From positions 4,856,704 through 4,920,703 of the forward strand of contig OX030968.1 in the NCBI GenBank assembly GCA_943735955.1: a stretch of DNA of 64,000 nucleotides. Direction: 5' to 3'. The DNA is from Piscicola geometra. Its lineage: Eukaryota; Annelida; Clitellata; Hirudinida; Piscicolidae. The position numbers and the translations under genes were made by a program. Within the stretch, counting starts at the first letter, position 1, and each line of letters opens with the position of its first letter. The notes beneath the pieces are model-generated. The model was not told where the DNA came from. It searched no databases and saw only the letters and a list, made by a program, of their open reading frames with translations. Shown here piece by piece: positions 41,560-51,829 of this stretch.

Positions 41560-42265
41560 CCTAATTGTGAGCTACCTTGAACCACGGTGAAAGTAGGCGG
41601 TTGGTAAGGGACAAAATCATCTTCATTAACATGTTCTTCACTGATGTCACAGAATTAAAAAAAATATTAAGTGATAGGCAACGAAAAATTATATTAATAA
41701 TTTCGATTAGTAAAATGAATAACTTACGACTCCTCGTCTATGAATCTAGTTTCCTCCATTCGAGATGGACCCGGTAAAAGCCTATCATCATCATAATCAA
41801 TATCAGCTTCATCATCACCATCACTGTAGAGTTAAACTCATTTACAACAAGTGCAATTTAATTTAAATAAATATAACTAATTACTAACTTCTCTTCCTCC
41901 ATTCGAGATGGACTAAGAAGAGGTCCTGCATCAGCTTCATCTACATCAACCTCATCATCACTGATGAGACTATAAAAAGAGTTATAAAAAAATAATTGGA
42001 TTATTTAAAAAAATTAGATATTTAATTATTTATTTTAGTTTGAGATTGTTTGAAAATAATAATTGATAAATATCATTATATTATAAACTCTTATCATCCT
42101 CCTGATCACTGATAACACTGAAAAATAAATAAATTAAAGAATTTTTATATTATTCTTTTACAATATGCGGTTATTATTATCCTTCTAAAAGATGTTTTTT
42201 ATAATAATTAATTTTGAATAATAATTATTTTACAAAATGCGATTAATAATTTTGCATTTAAAAGG
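41560..42265 (-). pseudogene. Acidic exons of the MULE transposase N-terminal region
   Basis: Two similar coding-like blocks read on the minus strand as SDGDDEADIDYDDDRLLPGP then SRMEETR (41745-41825) and DDEVDVDEADAGPLLSPSRM with EE (41887-41965). A shorter SDQEDD piece lies near 42090. The repeats look like exon duplications encoding an acidic linker between the PHD-like exon and the FLYWCH domain. The exon joins are not proven. Confidence 0.45.
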
Positions 42266-42268
42266 GTA

Positions 42269-43187
42269 TGCATTGGATTCGGCAATCCACGATTATTTCA
42301 CGATTTCATATTCAATTATTACATTTTGAGATTAAAATTGCATAAGCAAATTTAATTAATTTATCCTTACATCGGTTTTGAAAAAGAGCGAGTTAGGTTG
42401 AGGAGTCAGTTTTGCACAAGGAAAAATTGGATAAACAATAAAGGAAAGGTAATTGATATAAATATATTACTCACATTAGTTTTTCTGCACAGCTCGTGCA
42501 GATGAAGTGCAGTTTGGCTAATCATTTAACTGTTTTGTTATATAATTGTCTTGTTATACCTGTGTGGCCACAACTTAAGTGTTGCCAGCCATCACAGGCG
42601 TCACAACTAACGGCGATCGCCTTGCTGGAAACCACCTTCTTACAGCTAATACATTGAGACATTTTTTCAAAGTGAATACAAAATCGCAAAACTCGAAGAG
42701 ACCGAACACAACTGGTCATTTCTGTTAAATAGACTATTTCTTCAGTGTTTGATTGGCATACACATTTTGCAAAGACACACTTTTTAGTGGCTAGTTTCTC
42801 CAGTGTGCGGGTTGGGGCTAACTACATATTTTGCTAATACACACTGACCCCTATTGTGATAACCATAAACTGACACTAGGTTGATTGAAGGGAATTTAAA
42901 CACAGCCTACTAATTGTTTTATGACATTTTGATATTAATAATAGTAGTAGTAGTATTAGTAGTAGTAGTAGTAGCAGCAGTAGTAATAGTAGCTGTAGTA
43001 GCAGCAGCAGTAGTATTAGTTGTACTAGTATTTTTCCATGTGCAAAGCTGACTCCTCAACCTAACTCGCTCTTTTGCAAAACCCATGTAATGATAAATTA
43101 ATTAAATTTGCTTATGCAATTTTAATCTCAAAACACAATAATTGAATATCAAATAGTGAAATAATCGTGGATTGCCGAAACCAATGC
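42269..43187. repeat. Internal inverted repeat around the PHD-like exon
   Basis: Arms 42269-42420 and 43037-43187 are reverse complements over about 150 bp (ggttgaggagtcag on the left, ctgactcctcaacc on the right; ggcaatccacgattattt on the left, aataatcgtggattgcc on the right). They enclose the PHD-like exon and an AGT microsatellite (42945-43030). This could be a nested foldback element. Confidence 0.85.
42520..42662 (-). CDS. PHD-like zinc-finger exon (5' exon of the MULE gene)
   Basis: The frame starts with ATG at 42662 (MSQCISCKKVVSSKAIAVSC) and continues DACDGWQHLSCG. The C-x2-C ... C-x2-C-x3-W-x2-H-x3-C spacing is that of a PHD-type zinc finger. The coding segment ends at a donor-like G|GTATAA near 42560, so the downstream codons in the open frame are probably intron. 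MULEs of invertebrates often begin with such a finger. It lies between the arms of an inverted repeat, which may mean it was brought in together with that repeat. Confidence 0.55.
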
Positions 43188-43239
43188 AATTAATTTAAAA
43201 GATGCTTTACCTATATTATTCAGATGTCAATCAATTAAT

Positions 43240-44140
43240 GTAGGAGGAGCTTAATTAAAAGATGCTTTAGCTAACTATATTACAAATTGATACTTTTTTT
43301 TATATTTTAAACAAATAAGTTTTATTCATATATGTTATATGCTAATTGTGTGAAAAAAATACAAATTTTAATGAAATTCAACGATTTTATCTTATGTTTT
43401 TATTAAATGGTAGAATCCAATGTTGAAATTTCAAATTGCGTAAAAAAATAGGAAAAAAAATAAATTCATTATTTTTTTTATTGATTACACTTATTTGTAG
43501 TGTTTTATATTCGTATTTAATTCTAGACATTTTGTCACATTTATTAAACTTTTTTCTTTTTTTCTTTTTATGTTGTTAAAAAAATCGAGAATTTTATTTT
43601 TTCTTATTTTAAACAAATAAGTTCTATTCCTATATGTTATATGCTAATTGTGTGAAAAACATACAAATTTTATTGAAATTCAACGATTTTATCTCATGTT
43701 TTTATTAAGTGGTAGAATCCAATGTTGAAATTTCAAAGTGCGTAAAAAAATTTTTACAAAATAAATTCAATGTTTTTTTATTGATTACACTTATTTGTAG
43801 TTTTTTCTATTCGTATTTAATTTATGACATTTTTGTCACATTTATTAAACTTTTTTCTTTTTTTCTTTTTATGTTGCTAAAAAAATCGAGAATTTATTAT
43901 TATTTTTTTAAAACAAATAAATTCCATTCATATATATTATATGCTACTTATGTGAAATAAAAAACAAATTATATTGAAATTTAACCATTTTATCTCACGT
44001 TTTTATTAGAAGGTAAATTCCCTGTATGGTACATTCCAATGTTGAAATTTCAAGTAGCGTAAAAAAATAGAAAAAAAAATTCAATTTTTTAAAAATTATT
44101 TTCGTTTATTTGTAGTGTTTCCTATTCGTAAAAATAAAAA
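43240..44140. repeat. Right TIR region with about three tandem 300-bp units
   Basis: ccaatgttgaaatttcaa recurs at 43417, 43719 and 44036, each followed by gcgtaaaaaaat and cacttatttgtag-type sequence. The outermost unit pairs with the left TIR. The spacing is 302 and 317 bp, so the right end has been tandemly triplicated while the left end is essentially single. Confidence 0.8.
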
Positions 44141-44199
44141 TAATAAAAATTCTTGAGGTAAATTCCCCGTATGGTAGGTTTCAAGTATGGTTGATTCCA

Positions 44200-44950
44200 A
44201 CGCATACCATGTTGATTGGGTTAATTCTTGTTAGTGAATTGCGTCTGTATATCTATTGTGAATTATGGGTTTGTATTTATGAATTATATGATTGTCTAAG
44301 GTTTGTAGGTAGATGTTTGCGAGTTTTGGGAGGTGCTGATGCCCATGGCACAGCTGTTAGCTTGTTGGTAGCTAGTATTTTGAAATTGGAAGAAGTTAAT
44401 ATTGAGGATTGAGTTTAGTAGGTCTATTATGAGTGGGTCAGGGCGGTTGCTGTGTGGATTGATGGAAAGAGTACGTTTAATTGTGGCTATTTTGTTTACA
44501 AAACCTTAGCATAACTTCTTCTAACCTTGTAGGTCCAATCGTCAGAAAATCTTCTCAGCAGATTTATCTGATCGGTTGTTGTCCATGTGATTATAAAAAT
44601 CTTGTGGTTTCGTTTGGAGAGCCTGGCTTTGTAATTGATCAGCTATTATTGTGGGATTCGCGTCGTTAGATAGCATCAATAGTTTCTGTTTCTCTAACAA
44701 TCTTTTTGGTCGTCTTTCTGAGCTATAAATTGACAATTCTTCACTTCCATGTGGATGGTTATAAAGCCAATTTTTTCCGGATTACATAGCTTTGAGCTTC
44801 TTTGTCATAAGCTACATATATGGACATCTTGCATCCACCACGCTTATTAATATTCCTTTTAATTCATCATTATTAACATAAGTGAAGCTTGAAGTTTTTT
44901 CGATACGAACCAGATGAGAATTCAATCGACAAAAATCATTAATGGGTTTT
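44200..44950 (-). pseudogene. PLE4 and MULE family 4 fragments, copy 2
   Basis: This repeats 10900-11570: GIS-containing Penelope remnant (44225-44470) followed by the ANPTIIADQLQSQALQTKPQ MULE piece (44542-44736). A short deletion removes the residues around the junction, compared with 32615-32806. Confidence 0.55.
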
Positions 44951-44959
44951 TCTAGTTTC

Positions 44960-45850
44960 AATATTTCCATATCTATTATTTAAAATAATCTCCATTTTTC
45001 CTAAGAGGAAAATGATAACGAATTTGCGTCGATTCTTCAATGAAAAATGAATGGGCAAACGCTATAATGAGTAAATCATCAATAAAGCGTTTATATAGGA
45101 TAGGATTGTAATTAAGAATAATATTGTCTAGGTCTTGTAAATATATATTGGCTAGGGCTGGGGCCATACTAATCCCCATAGCTAGGCCATTGGTCTGCTT
45201 ATAAAATTCATCATTGTATTTAAAGTAGTTATTCTTGAGTACTATTTTTAGTAGATTGATTAATACGTTATTCTTAAATATGCGTTTAATCTTAGCAATT
45301 ACTTTATTATTAATTATATTTGTATATGGGGATGTAATGTCAGCTGTTATTAGAATTATATTACTATTGTTATTGTTATTACTATTGTTTGTTGTTTTTA
45401 TTCAAATTTTCAAGAATGTCGATTAATTGAAAGCTATCTTTCAAGGAACATCTGTGTTTTGACATCAAAGGAACTATAAAATAATTAATGAATTTACTTA
45501 TGTTTGTTGTTTCTGTATTCCTATTACTTATTATAGGTCTACCTGGTGGGATGATACCATTAGTCCATTTCTCAATTTCCTTATGTATTTTCGGTAACGT
45601 GTAAAAGTTCCTAAATTGTGTTTTATTGTTTTCGTTGTAGAGAAAGTCCTTCAATTTTTTATCTAATTGGTGTTTATTCAATTCATTAATTATTAGTCTT
45701 TTAGTGGTGTTGTATTCGTATTCGCTTGTTAGTTTATAAAATTTACGGTCACTAAGTTGTTTTATAATCTCCTCATTGAACCAACTAGTTTCGCTTAGTG
45801 TTAAGCTTCATCAGGGTTGTTCCTACACAGGATGAATCGCCATATATAGG
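44960..45850 (-). pseudogene. Penelope-like element RT (PLE2), copy 2
   Basis: Minus-strand frame 45681-45382 (NNKTQFRNFYTLPKIHKE, GIIPPGRPIISN, KFINYFIVPLMSKHRCSLKD) and frame 45179-44976 (GISMAPALANIYLQDLDNII, YKRFIDDLLII) give a nearly full RT palm. The segment between (45180-45380) is out of frame and holds DITSPYTN-like sequence. GISMAPALANIYL is intact here, whereas copy 1 has T for the second A. No GIY-YIG endonuclease is seen. Confidence 0.8.
45778..45826 (-). ncRNA. Candidate hammerhead ribozyme (type I) in PLE2, copy 2
   Basis: Identical in all core and stem positions to 12391-12440 (CUGAUGA, GCUUA/UAAGC hairpin, GAAAC, AACC/GGUU stem I). Confidence 0.6.
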
Positions 45851-46313
45851 CTGGCAAGTGTTGATTGAAGGGAATTTAAACAACCTAATAATTGTTTTAT
45901 GACATTTTGATTTATCTACCAGATATTTAAGATATTTGTGACACCAAAATTAAGTATTTGAATGGAATATAAAAGTTAAAATTTTTTTGGTAGAAATTCT
46001 GCTCCAATAAAATTTCTACATTAACCTTATACAAATTCAACTCTTCGGAGGAACCTGCTCCGTGGTTTCGGAGCCATCTCTTCATATCTTGATTAACATG
46101 GTTGATGCAGAGAAAAGAGGGTATACTTGAGAAATTATTGTCAAATTTATTGCGTAAGCTATCTTCATTATTGAATGAAATAATACTTTTGTGTGGATGA
46201 TCTTAAATTACTCATAAGGGTGAGCGATTAATGACTTGGTATACTGGAGATACTGAGTTTTTTTAATTTAAACATAAAGATAAATTTTAAATATGATCCT
46301 AAATTTGATAACT

Positions 46314-46617
46314 GATTCTAAAAGATCTAAAAGCATGGCTAGCAAAAATCAAATTATTTTATTAACATATCAAATGAAACTATTAGAAATCAGTGAGACT
46401 AATAACATCAACAACAAAAATTCAATTTAATTTTATGATTTTAAGCATGTTTTTTTAGTATGCCTTTTCTCAACTGAAAACTATTCAAAGCATGCCAAAA
46501 GAAAATTAAATCAATTTTTTTAATGCTATTAGTCTCGGTCATTTCTAATAGTTTTATTTGATATATTAAGCAACTAATTTGAAATTTGCTGGTCACGTTT
46601 TCAGATCTTTTAGAATC
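46314..46617. repeat. MITE-like foldback, copy 3
   Basis: Same foldback as 2466-2773, four bases shorter (loss in the spacer near 46500). Confidence 0.8.
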
Positions 46618-46660
46618 GTAGCTAAAACAGATTAATTTTCAAGACCAATCCGACTCTATT

Positions 46661-47100
46661 GTGGTCCTTCCTCTTTTTAACTTTGATGCCTTGAGCTTAC
46701 CGGCTACGCAACTCCTCCACGTGCACAAGATTCCCAAGATCAACAGAGATCCACCCACAATGACTGCCGTGGTGATCATAGCTATCTTCAATCCCGTGAA
46801 ATCCCACATCTTAAAAAATTTGATAGATCTTGGAGCTTCTTTTTTCGAATCTCCACTCCTTCTTCCACCTGACTGTTAGATAGTAATTTAATTTTAGGTG
46901 CTCCACTTTTCCAATGGGTTAAAGGGAAACGACCTCTAAATTGTACACGTTTTTTGTCACCTCGAGATCAGGAATAACTACTGATGGGGCCTTATACATC
47001 CCGTTCCACCCATTTGTCGCTCCATCCTGCTCCCCCATTGGAGAGCTTACTATGTGAGGCAATAAATTTAAATTGTTATTATAAGATATTAGAGCTTTGT
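46661..47100 (-). pseudogene. Viral-type glycoprotein C-terminus, copy at 46.7 kb
   Basis: The same anchor and APSVVIPDLEV segment as at 2831-3200. It is further decayed: ATCTTAAAAAAT in place of ATCGGAAAAT changes the frame before the anchor. It is joined upstream to the unassigned transposon piece, exactly as in copy 1. Confidence 0.4.
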
Positions 47101-47700
47101 GAACTGCATCCTTTTTCAGAGGCTGTCCAAATACGTCTTCTTTCATTGTGGTTATGCTTTCTGGATGCTTTTGAATTTCCACAATGCTGGTGCCTCTATT
47201 ATGTAATTAACGGATTGATTCAATAAAAGAAACAAAATATGATTCCAATCTTTACCATCTCGAGATTGGATAGGTTGTGATAGTTCCCGTAAACAAGGTT
47301 CATATAAGGCCCTGTGAGGATTTTCCCAACCAAACCAAGGGTCTGCAGTTGCACCATTGTCCTTGGTTCGTTGATTCCCTCCCACAGGGCCTTGGTTACA
47401 TCATTCTTGGTGTAACTGCTGATACGAAAAAATGACAAATGGTTTTAAAAAAGTACAGTAAATTTATGTAATTATTAAACAAAGAATCTTGAAATATACT
47501 TGATAAGGAATCCATGTAACAATTCTCTGTGCTGGAGGGCGACGCCTGCCATGTGGAAAAGGAGGTGCAGGCGGTTGCCGACGTAGCGTAGAAAGATCTC
47601 TGGAACGACTTTGTTTTCTGTCAGATAGGCCCTGAACGCTCCTGGTTCACATTTAAAGCTGTTTCTGAGAGAGAAAAAAATCTATAATTCTGGGACATGT
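47040..47700 (-). pseudogene. Transposon-like protein fragment, family unassigned, copy 2
   Basis: This repeats 3200-3840 (KEDVFGQPLKKDAVHKALIS, VTKALWEGINEPRTMVQLQ, YVGNRLHLLFHMAG), with a 24-bp loss near 47185 where copy 1 has AFQHAVKKIV. Confidence 0.45.
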
Positions 47701-48012
47701 ATAAATCAATATACAAATCATTTCAATTATTGGAACTTATAATATAAAGATAATTATAATCACCTGAGTTTTGATAAGTTGTACAGGAAAGAAACTGCTG
47801 TGCTATCCTTGTCTGTGAATCCTTAAATACCTGTGAATTGATCAAGAACTATTATTTAAACTGAATAAAAAATCTCGAGGTAATGATACCTTGACTGCAC
47901 CTGTTGCAGGCCTCGAAAAGTTTTCCTTGCAAGGATTCATGGTCTGCGGACTGCTGCCTTCCACACAGTGCCTTCCATCCAGGTACTGCGGAAGTAGTTT
48001 TGGTACACTCGT

Positions 48013-48624
48013 TCATTTGAGTTTCTTTATCTCATCGAACAATGACGGGATCTCCCTTTCTGGGATCAACGGAAGGCGAACAAGAGAGTACAGTCGGTGA
48101 TTGCTAATATAGGCGCCTCTCAGCCCAAATTCTTTGATCTTCCGCCAAAGTGCCTGCCCGAAGTGGAAATGACAGCCCTTAATAGCTACATTAGGAAAAA
48201 CGCCTCTGAGGGCTTTCCAGAGGCCGACCTCAAAGTCAACTACAAAGGTCTCCAGTCGTTGGGCGTGGTCGACCAAGTCGCGCACCTTCTGCAGCACCTG
48301 TGGAATAACAATATCAGGTCTGTTAGGTTCTGGGTATTTTTTCAGTATTTTGGTGGTTTTTGCTATAGTTTTTTTGTTGATCATATTAGTATATAGCGAT
48401 GTGACATCCGCCGTGGCTAATACGAGATCCATGTTATCGTTATTTATTTTATTATTGGAGTTAAGCTCTTCGATGATTTCTATAAGCTCAAAGCTGTCTT
48501 TCAGGTAACAGTTGTGTTTCTTCATTAGTGGTACTAGAAAGCTATTGATATATTTAGTGATATTTGTTGTTTCCGTATTGGTGTTGGTAATGATCGGTCT
48601 GCCTGGGGGATGGATCCGTTCCAT
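48013..48624 (-). pseudogene. In-frame Penelope RT-MULE transposase chimera
   Basis: A single open frame of 203 residues. The first part is Penelope RT (HPPGRPIITNTNTETTNITK, LVLATADVTSLYTN), and from about residue 108 it becomes MULE transposase (VRDLVDHAQRLETFVVDFEV, then KGCHFHFGQALWRKIKEFGL, then SLVRLPLIPEREIPSLF). The Penelope catalytic DD part is absent. The MULE part lacks the first D and final E. The fusion is probably a by-product of nested insertion and deletion; copy 1 (4058-5258) keeps the two elements in separate frames. Confidence 0.7.
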
Positions 48625-49530
48625 TTAGACTTTTCTTTATGGATCTTCGGAAAAAGATAAAACTTCCTTGTTTTGAAGGGTGATCTGTTATTTAAAAGAG
48701 TATTATTTATCTTACGTTTGTTCAAGGTATCTTTAATTAGTTTATTTGTTTTATAATACTCGCTAGGGTTAGATGTTGCATAGAAGGCTCTGACTGATAG
48801 TCGCTTTTGTGCTTCTGTGTTATAGTCTGTATAGTTTTGAATGACATTCACCTCGTCATCGATAGTGACACTCTGAGATAGTGTATTGCCTAGGTAGGTG
48901 AACCGGTCCACTGTGTTGAGTTTATGTCCATTGACCGTGATGTTAGGCTCAACGTAGGGCTTTCCGGGTGCTGGCTGATGAAGGACTTCAGTCTTCTTTG
49001 TGCTGATCGTCAGACCAAAGTTTGTGAGGCGCTGGAAAACAGATTTACGCTGCTTTGCATGTCGGCTTCTGAGACAGCGTTGAGGGCACAGTCATCAGCA
49101 AACAACAGGTCTCTGATGATGTCTGTCGTCACTTTGGTATTTGCCGGGAGCCTCCGAAAGTTGAACAGTTTGCCATCTGTGCGGTACTTCAGATTGACAC
49201 AAACCACCTCATCTCTGAAGGCATCGGTCAGCATGGCTGAAAACATGCTTTGCCACTGGAAAGAAGACGAATTGCTTCCTGGGTCTCGTGCAAGGTTGGA
49301 GGATCATCCATTGCTCCGTTGGTGGGCACTTGGGGAAGACGATTGATGGCTTCGACGTTGATGTTGGAAGGGCAATTGAGGACGTTGTCGAAGTGTTCGA
49401 CCCATCTCTCCAAGGTCTTCTCTTTGTCAGTAATGAGAGTGTAACCATCGGCGCTAAGGAGGGGATATGAGCCAGAAGACGTGGGGCCATAAACTTCTTT
49501 CAAGGCGTTATACATTTTTTTGTGGTCTTT
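48625..49530 (-). pseudogene. Penelope N-terminus and LINE RT, copy 2 (internally deleted)
   Basis: 48625-48845 is the PKIHK-containing Penelope part. 48846-49246 holds the LINE thumb, FADD box region and FNFRRLPANTKVTTDIIRDL, and 49247-49515 the N-terminal RT side (ALKEVYGPTSSGSYPLLSAD). Compared with 5511-6840, about 600 bp carrying the first catalytic D and the QGCVLAP box are missing at 49246/49247. About 85 bp at the Penelope-LINE junction are also missing. Confidence 0.75.
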
Positions 49531-50590
49531 CTTGTTCGGATAAATATATATAGTCTATATACAGTATAATAGACTATATAAAGTATATTCCAAATAGACT
49601 ATAGAATCGACAAAATGTTAGTTCTTTGGACATCATTAATTCTTTCGCAAATGTTTGAACTAATTTAAGTTCTTTTAAATCGGCAAGAGTTTTGGGACAA
49701 CTATCTGAACAAGGTGTTTTCATTACAACACCAACTCAGCCTGCAATATACAAGGCAAGGCATAAGGCATCTGTTGGAGAATCACAGGAAACACAGCAGA
49801 ACTTTGAAGAAAGTCATAATTTGGATCTGCACTTTGACAGTTAAAATTAACAAAAAAGTTGTTTAAAAAAATCAGCATCGTGAAGTTCATCTAGCAGCAC
49901 TAACTCTTGGTGAGGGAGGAGCTTCAATAATATGGAATAACCGGAGTGTTAGAACAATACCATTTGTGGGAAAGTATTGAAGTTGTAATCTGTGATACCA
50001 CAAGTGTCAACACTGGAGTGAAAATGAAGTTGTTAATCTAATCCCAAAAAAAGTATGTTGTGAATGCTAATCTCGTTCCAGAAGCAGAATTTATTTTTTC
50101 AGGTGGGTGGGTGGAGTGGCTAATAATTATGACAACAAAAATTCAAGTTTCATAACAAATTTTTTTCTTTTTAACAATTAAAAATTATGTCTCAAAAATT
50201 CTTCAACAAATTAATTTATATTATAAGATTAAAACATATGTATAGACCGAAGATATATATGAAAAAACATCTGAAACAATTATTGTGATAAAACAATTTT
50301 TTCTCACAAAATTCCCATCATACCAAAATCTTTAACGCACATGTCATTTTTTGAACCGATGAGCAAAAAAGTAATAGTCAATAACAAAAATTTCAATAAA
50401 ATACCATATCTCCAGCCGGGACTAGTGAACTAAATCAACAACTATTTGCACATTTAGCACTTCAGAAGTGAAGCTATCCAGCTTAAAAGAGAACACAAAA
50501 CCAAGATCACTTGGCAAGAGAACTTCGTTATCATTAATTTGTCATTTAAATAATAGGATATAATAGAATGTAATATAATTTTTGTTGTCA
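49531..50590. other. Non-coding stretch, duplicate of 6.85-7.92 kb
   Basis: It contains the AT palindrome cluster (49545-49605) and the same decayed sequence as 6936-7918. No gene is supported. Confidence 0.6.
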
Positions 50591-50773
50591 ATGCCCCTTC
50601 ACAAACGAAGCGGCAAACTCAAGATAGCAAGTGAACTGAGAAGGGAAAGCTTGAAGAAGCATTCACGACGTGCGAATCAGCGCGACACCATGACGATGAA
50701 GGTGGCGCAAAGGCACCCAGTCACGAAAGCCTTTGCAGCGAAGAATGAAGATTGTATTTATCGAATCAAATAA
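50591..50773 (+). CDS. Small basic ORF of unknown function, copy 2
   Basis: A 60-codon frame encoding the same protein as 7919-8101. Both base differences noticed between the copies are silent. It is rich in basic residues (SLKKHSRRANQR), with no recognised domain. Its coding status is uncertain, since recent duplicates can differ by chance only at silent sites. Confidence 0.3.
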   Translation: MPLHKRSGKLKIASELRRESLKKHSRRANQRDTMTMKVAQRHPVTKAFAAKNEDCIYRIK

Positions 50774-50952
50774 ATGTCAGAAATTTATGACAAATAAATG
50801 TCAAAAATTTAGGACAAATAAATGTCAGAAATTTATGACAAATAAATGTCAGAAATTTATGACAAATAAATGTCAGAAATTTATGACAAATAAATGTCAG
50901 AAAGTTAATTCAAATAAATGTCAAAAATAAAATACAAATAAATGTCAGAAAT
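50764..50952. repeat. 24-bp tandem repeat array, copy 2
   Basis: Equivalent to 8092-8282, about eight units, with different point variants (for example aggacaaat at 50812). Confidence 0.9.
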
Positions 50953-51009
50953 TGACTTTGAAACTGGGTTGTGCTGTGGAAGCAGTGGACAGGTTCTAAA
51001 AAGTGAAAC

Positions 51010-51320
51010 TAAAAAGAAAAATAACAACGGAAGGATACTCAAATGCACGAAACAAAAACAAAAGGATTATCAAAAAAGGTAGAAACTAAGGGAGAAGGGA
51101 CGAAACAAAAACAAATGGATATAACTTTTGAGTATCCTTTTGTTTTTGTTTCGCCCATTCTTCCTTAGTTTCTACCTTTTTTGAGTATCCTTTTGTTTAT
51201 GTTTCGTCCATTCTTCCTTAGTTTCTGCCTCTTTTGAGTATCCTTTTGTTTTTGTTTCGTCCATTCTTCCTTAGTTTCTACCTTTTTGAGTATCCTTCTG
51301 TTTTTGAATTGTTCCTTCCC
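51010..51320. repeat. About 50-bp unit inverted/direct array, third site
   Basis: One inverted copy followed by about four direct copies of the ttttgagtatccttttg-containing unit, more than at 8336 or 33170. Confidence 0.8.
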
Positions 51321-51815
51321 CCTTAGTAGAAACTAAAGTGTGACAGGTCCATATATTCCAGAACAGTAATTGAGAAGCTGGCTAGCGGATATGTCCCCTG
51401 TCTCATACCAATCCCAAGCCTCCCAAAGCAGACCTTCAACAGAAAGTTTTCTGTCTCCGGATACGAGAGAGTTTACTTTCCTTTATAAAAGTACAGTTTT
51501 CAGGGACTAAAAGAGCTTCTCATATAATAAAAAAATAAAAAAATAAAAAGGTAGGTTAGATTTTCCGGCTTTTCGATTAATGCCAGCCTTCAAGGTCATT
51601 ATTGGTACGAACACATCGGCGATATACCAATATGTTCTCTACCGACCAGGGGCTGCTGCTAAGCCAATTAGTAAAATATAAGAAAAATAAGTTTGAAGTA
51701 AAAGAGTTTCTGCTCTTTAGCGAAGTTCTGAAAAAGAGGAGAGGATCTGATCTGCAGGAAGTACTGAAAGGGCAAAAGTTTTCCGCAAAAGAGAATAATT
51801 TTCACCCTTTTCAAC
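51290..51815. mobile_element. R1 repeat, copy 4 (truncated)
   Basis: It matches the first 520 bp of R1 and stops abruptly at 51815 inside the MULE remnant, where it joins aaccataaactgacactagg, sequence also present at 42858. Confidence 0.75.
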
Positions 51816-51829
51816 CATAAACTGACACT

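Larger units (their letters stand above)
37605..44140 (-). mobile_element. Long-TIR MULE transposon carrying zinc-finger genes
   Basis: Long inverted ends bound the element: the left (37605-38028) is the reverse complement of the right end (about 43720-44140), including ggaaatactacaaataaa, cttgaaatttcaacattgg and ggaatttacctt. Long TIRs of several hundred bp fit the Mutator-like superfamily. Inside, on the minus strand, lie a PHD-like exon (42520-42662), acidic exons, and FLYWCH and MULE transposase exons (39850-41440). A separate C2H2 zinc-finger exon (39319-39591) and two tandem arrays follow. The target duplication was not identified. Confidence 0.8.
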
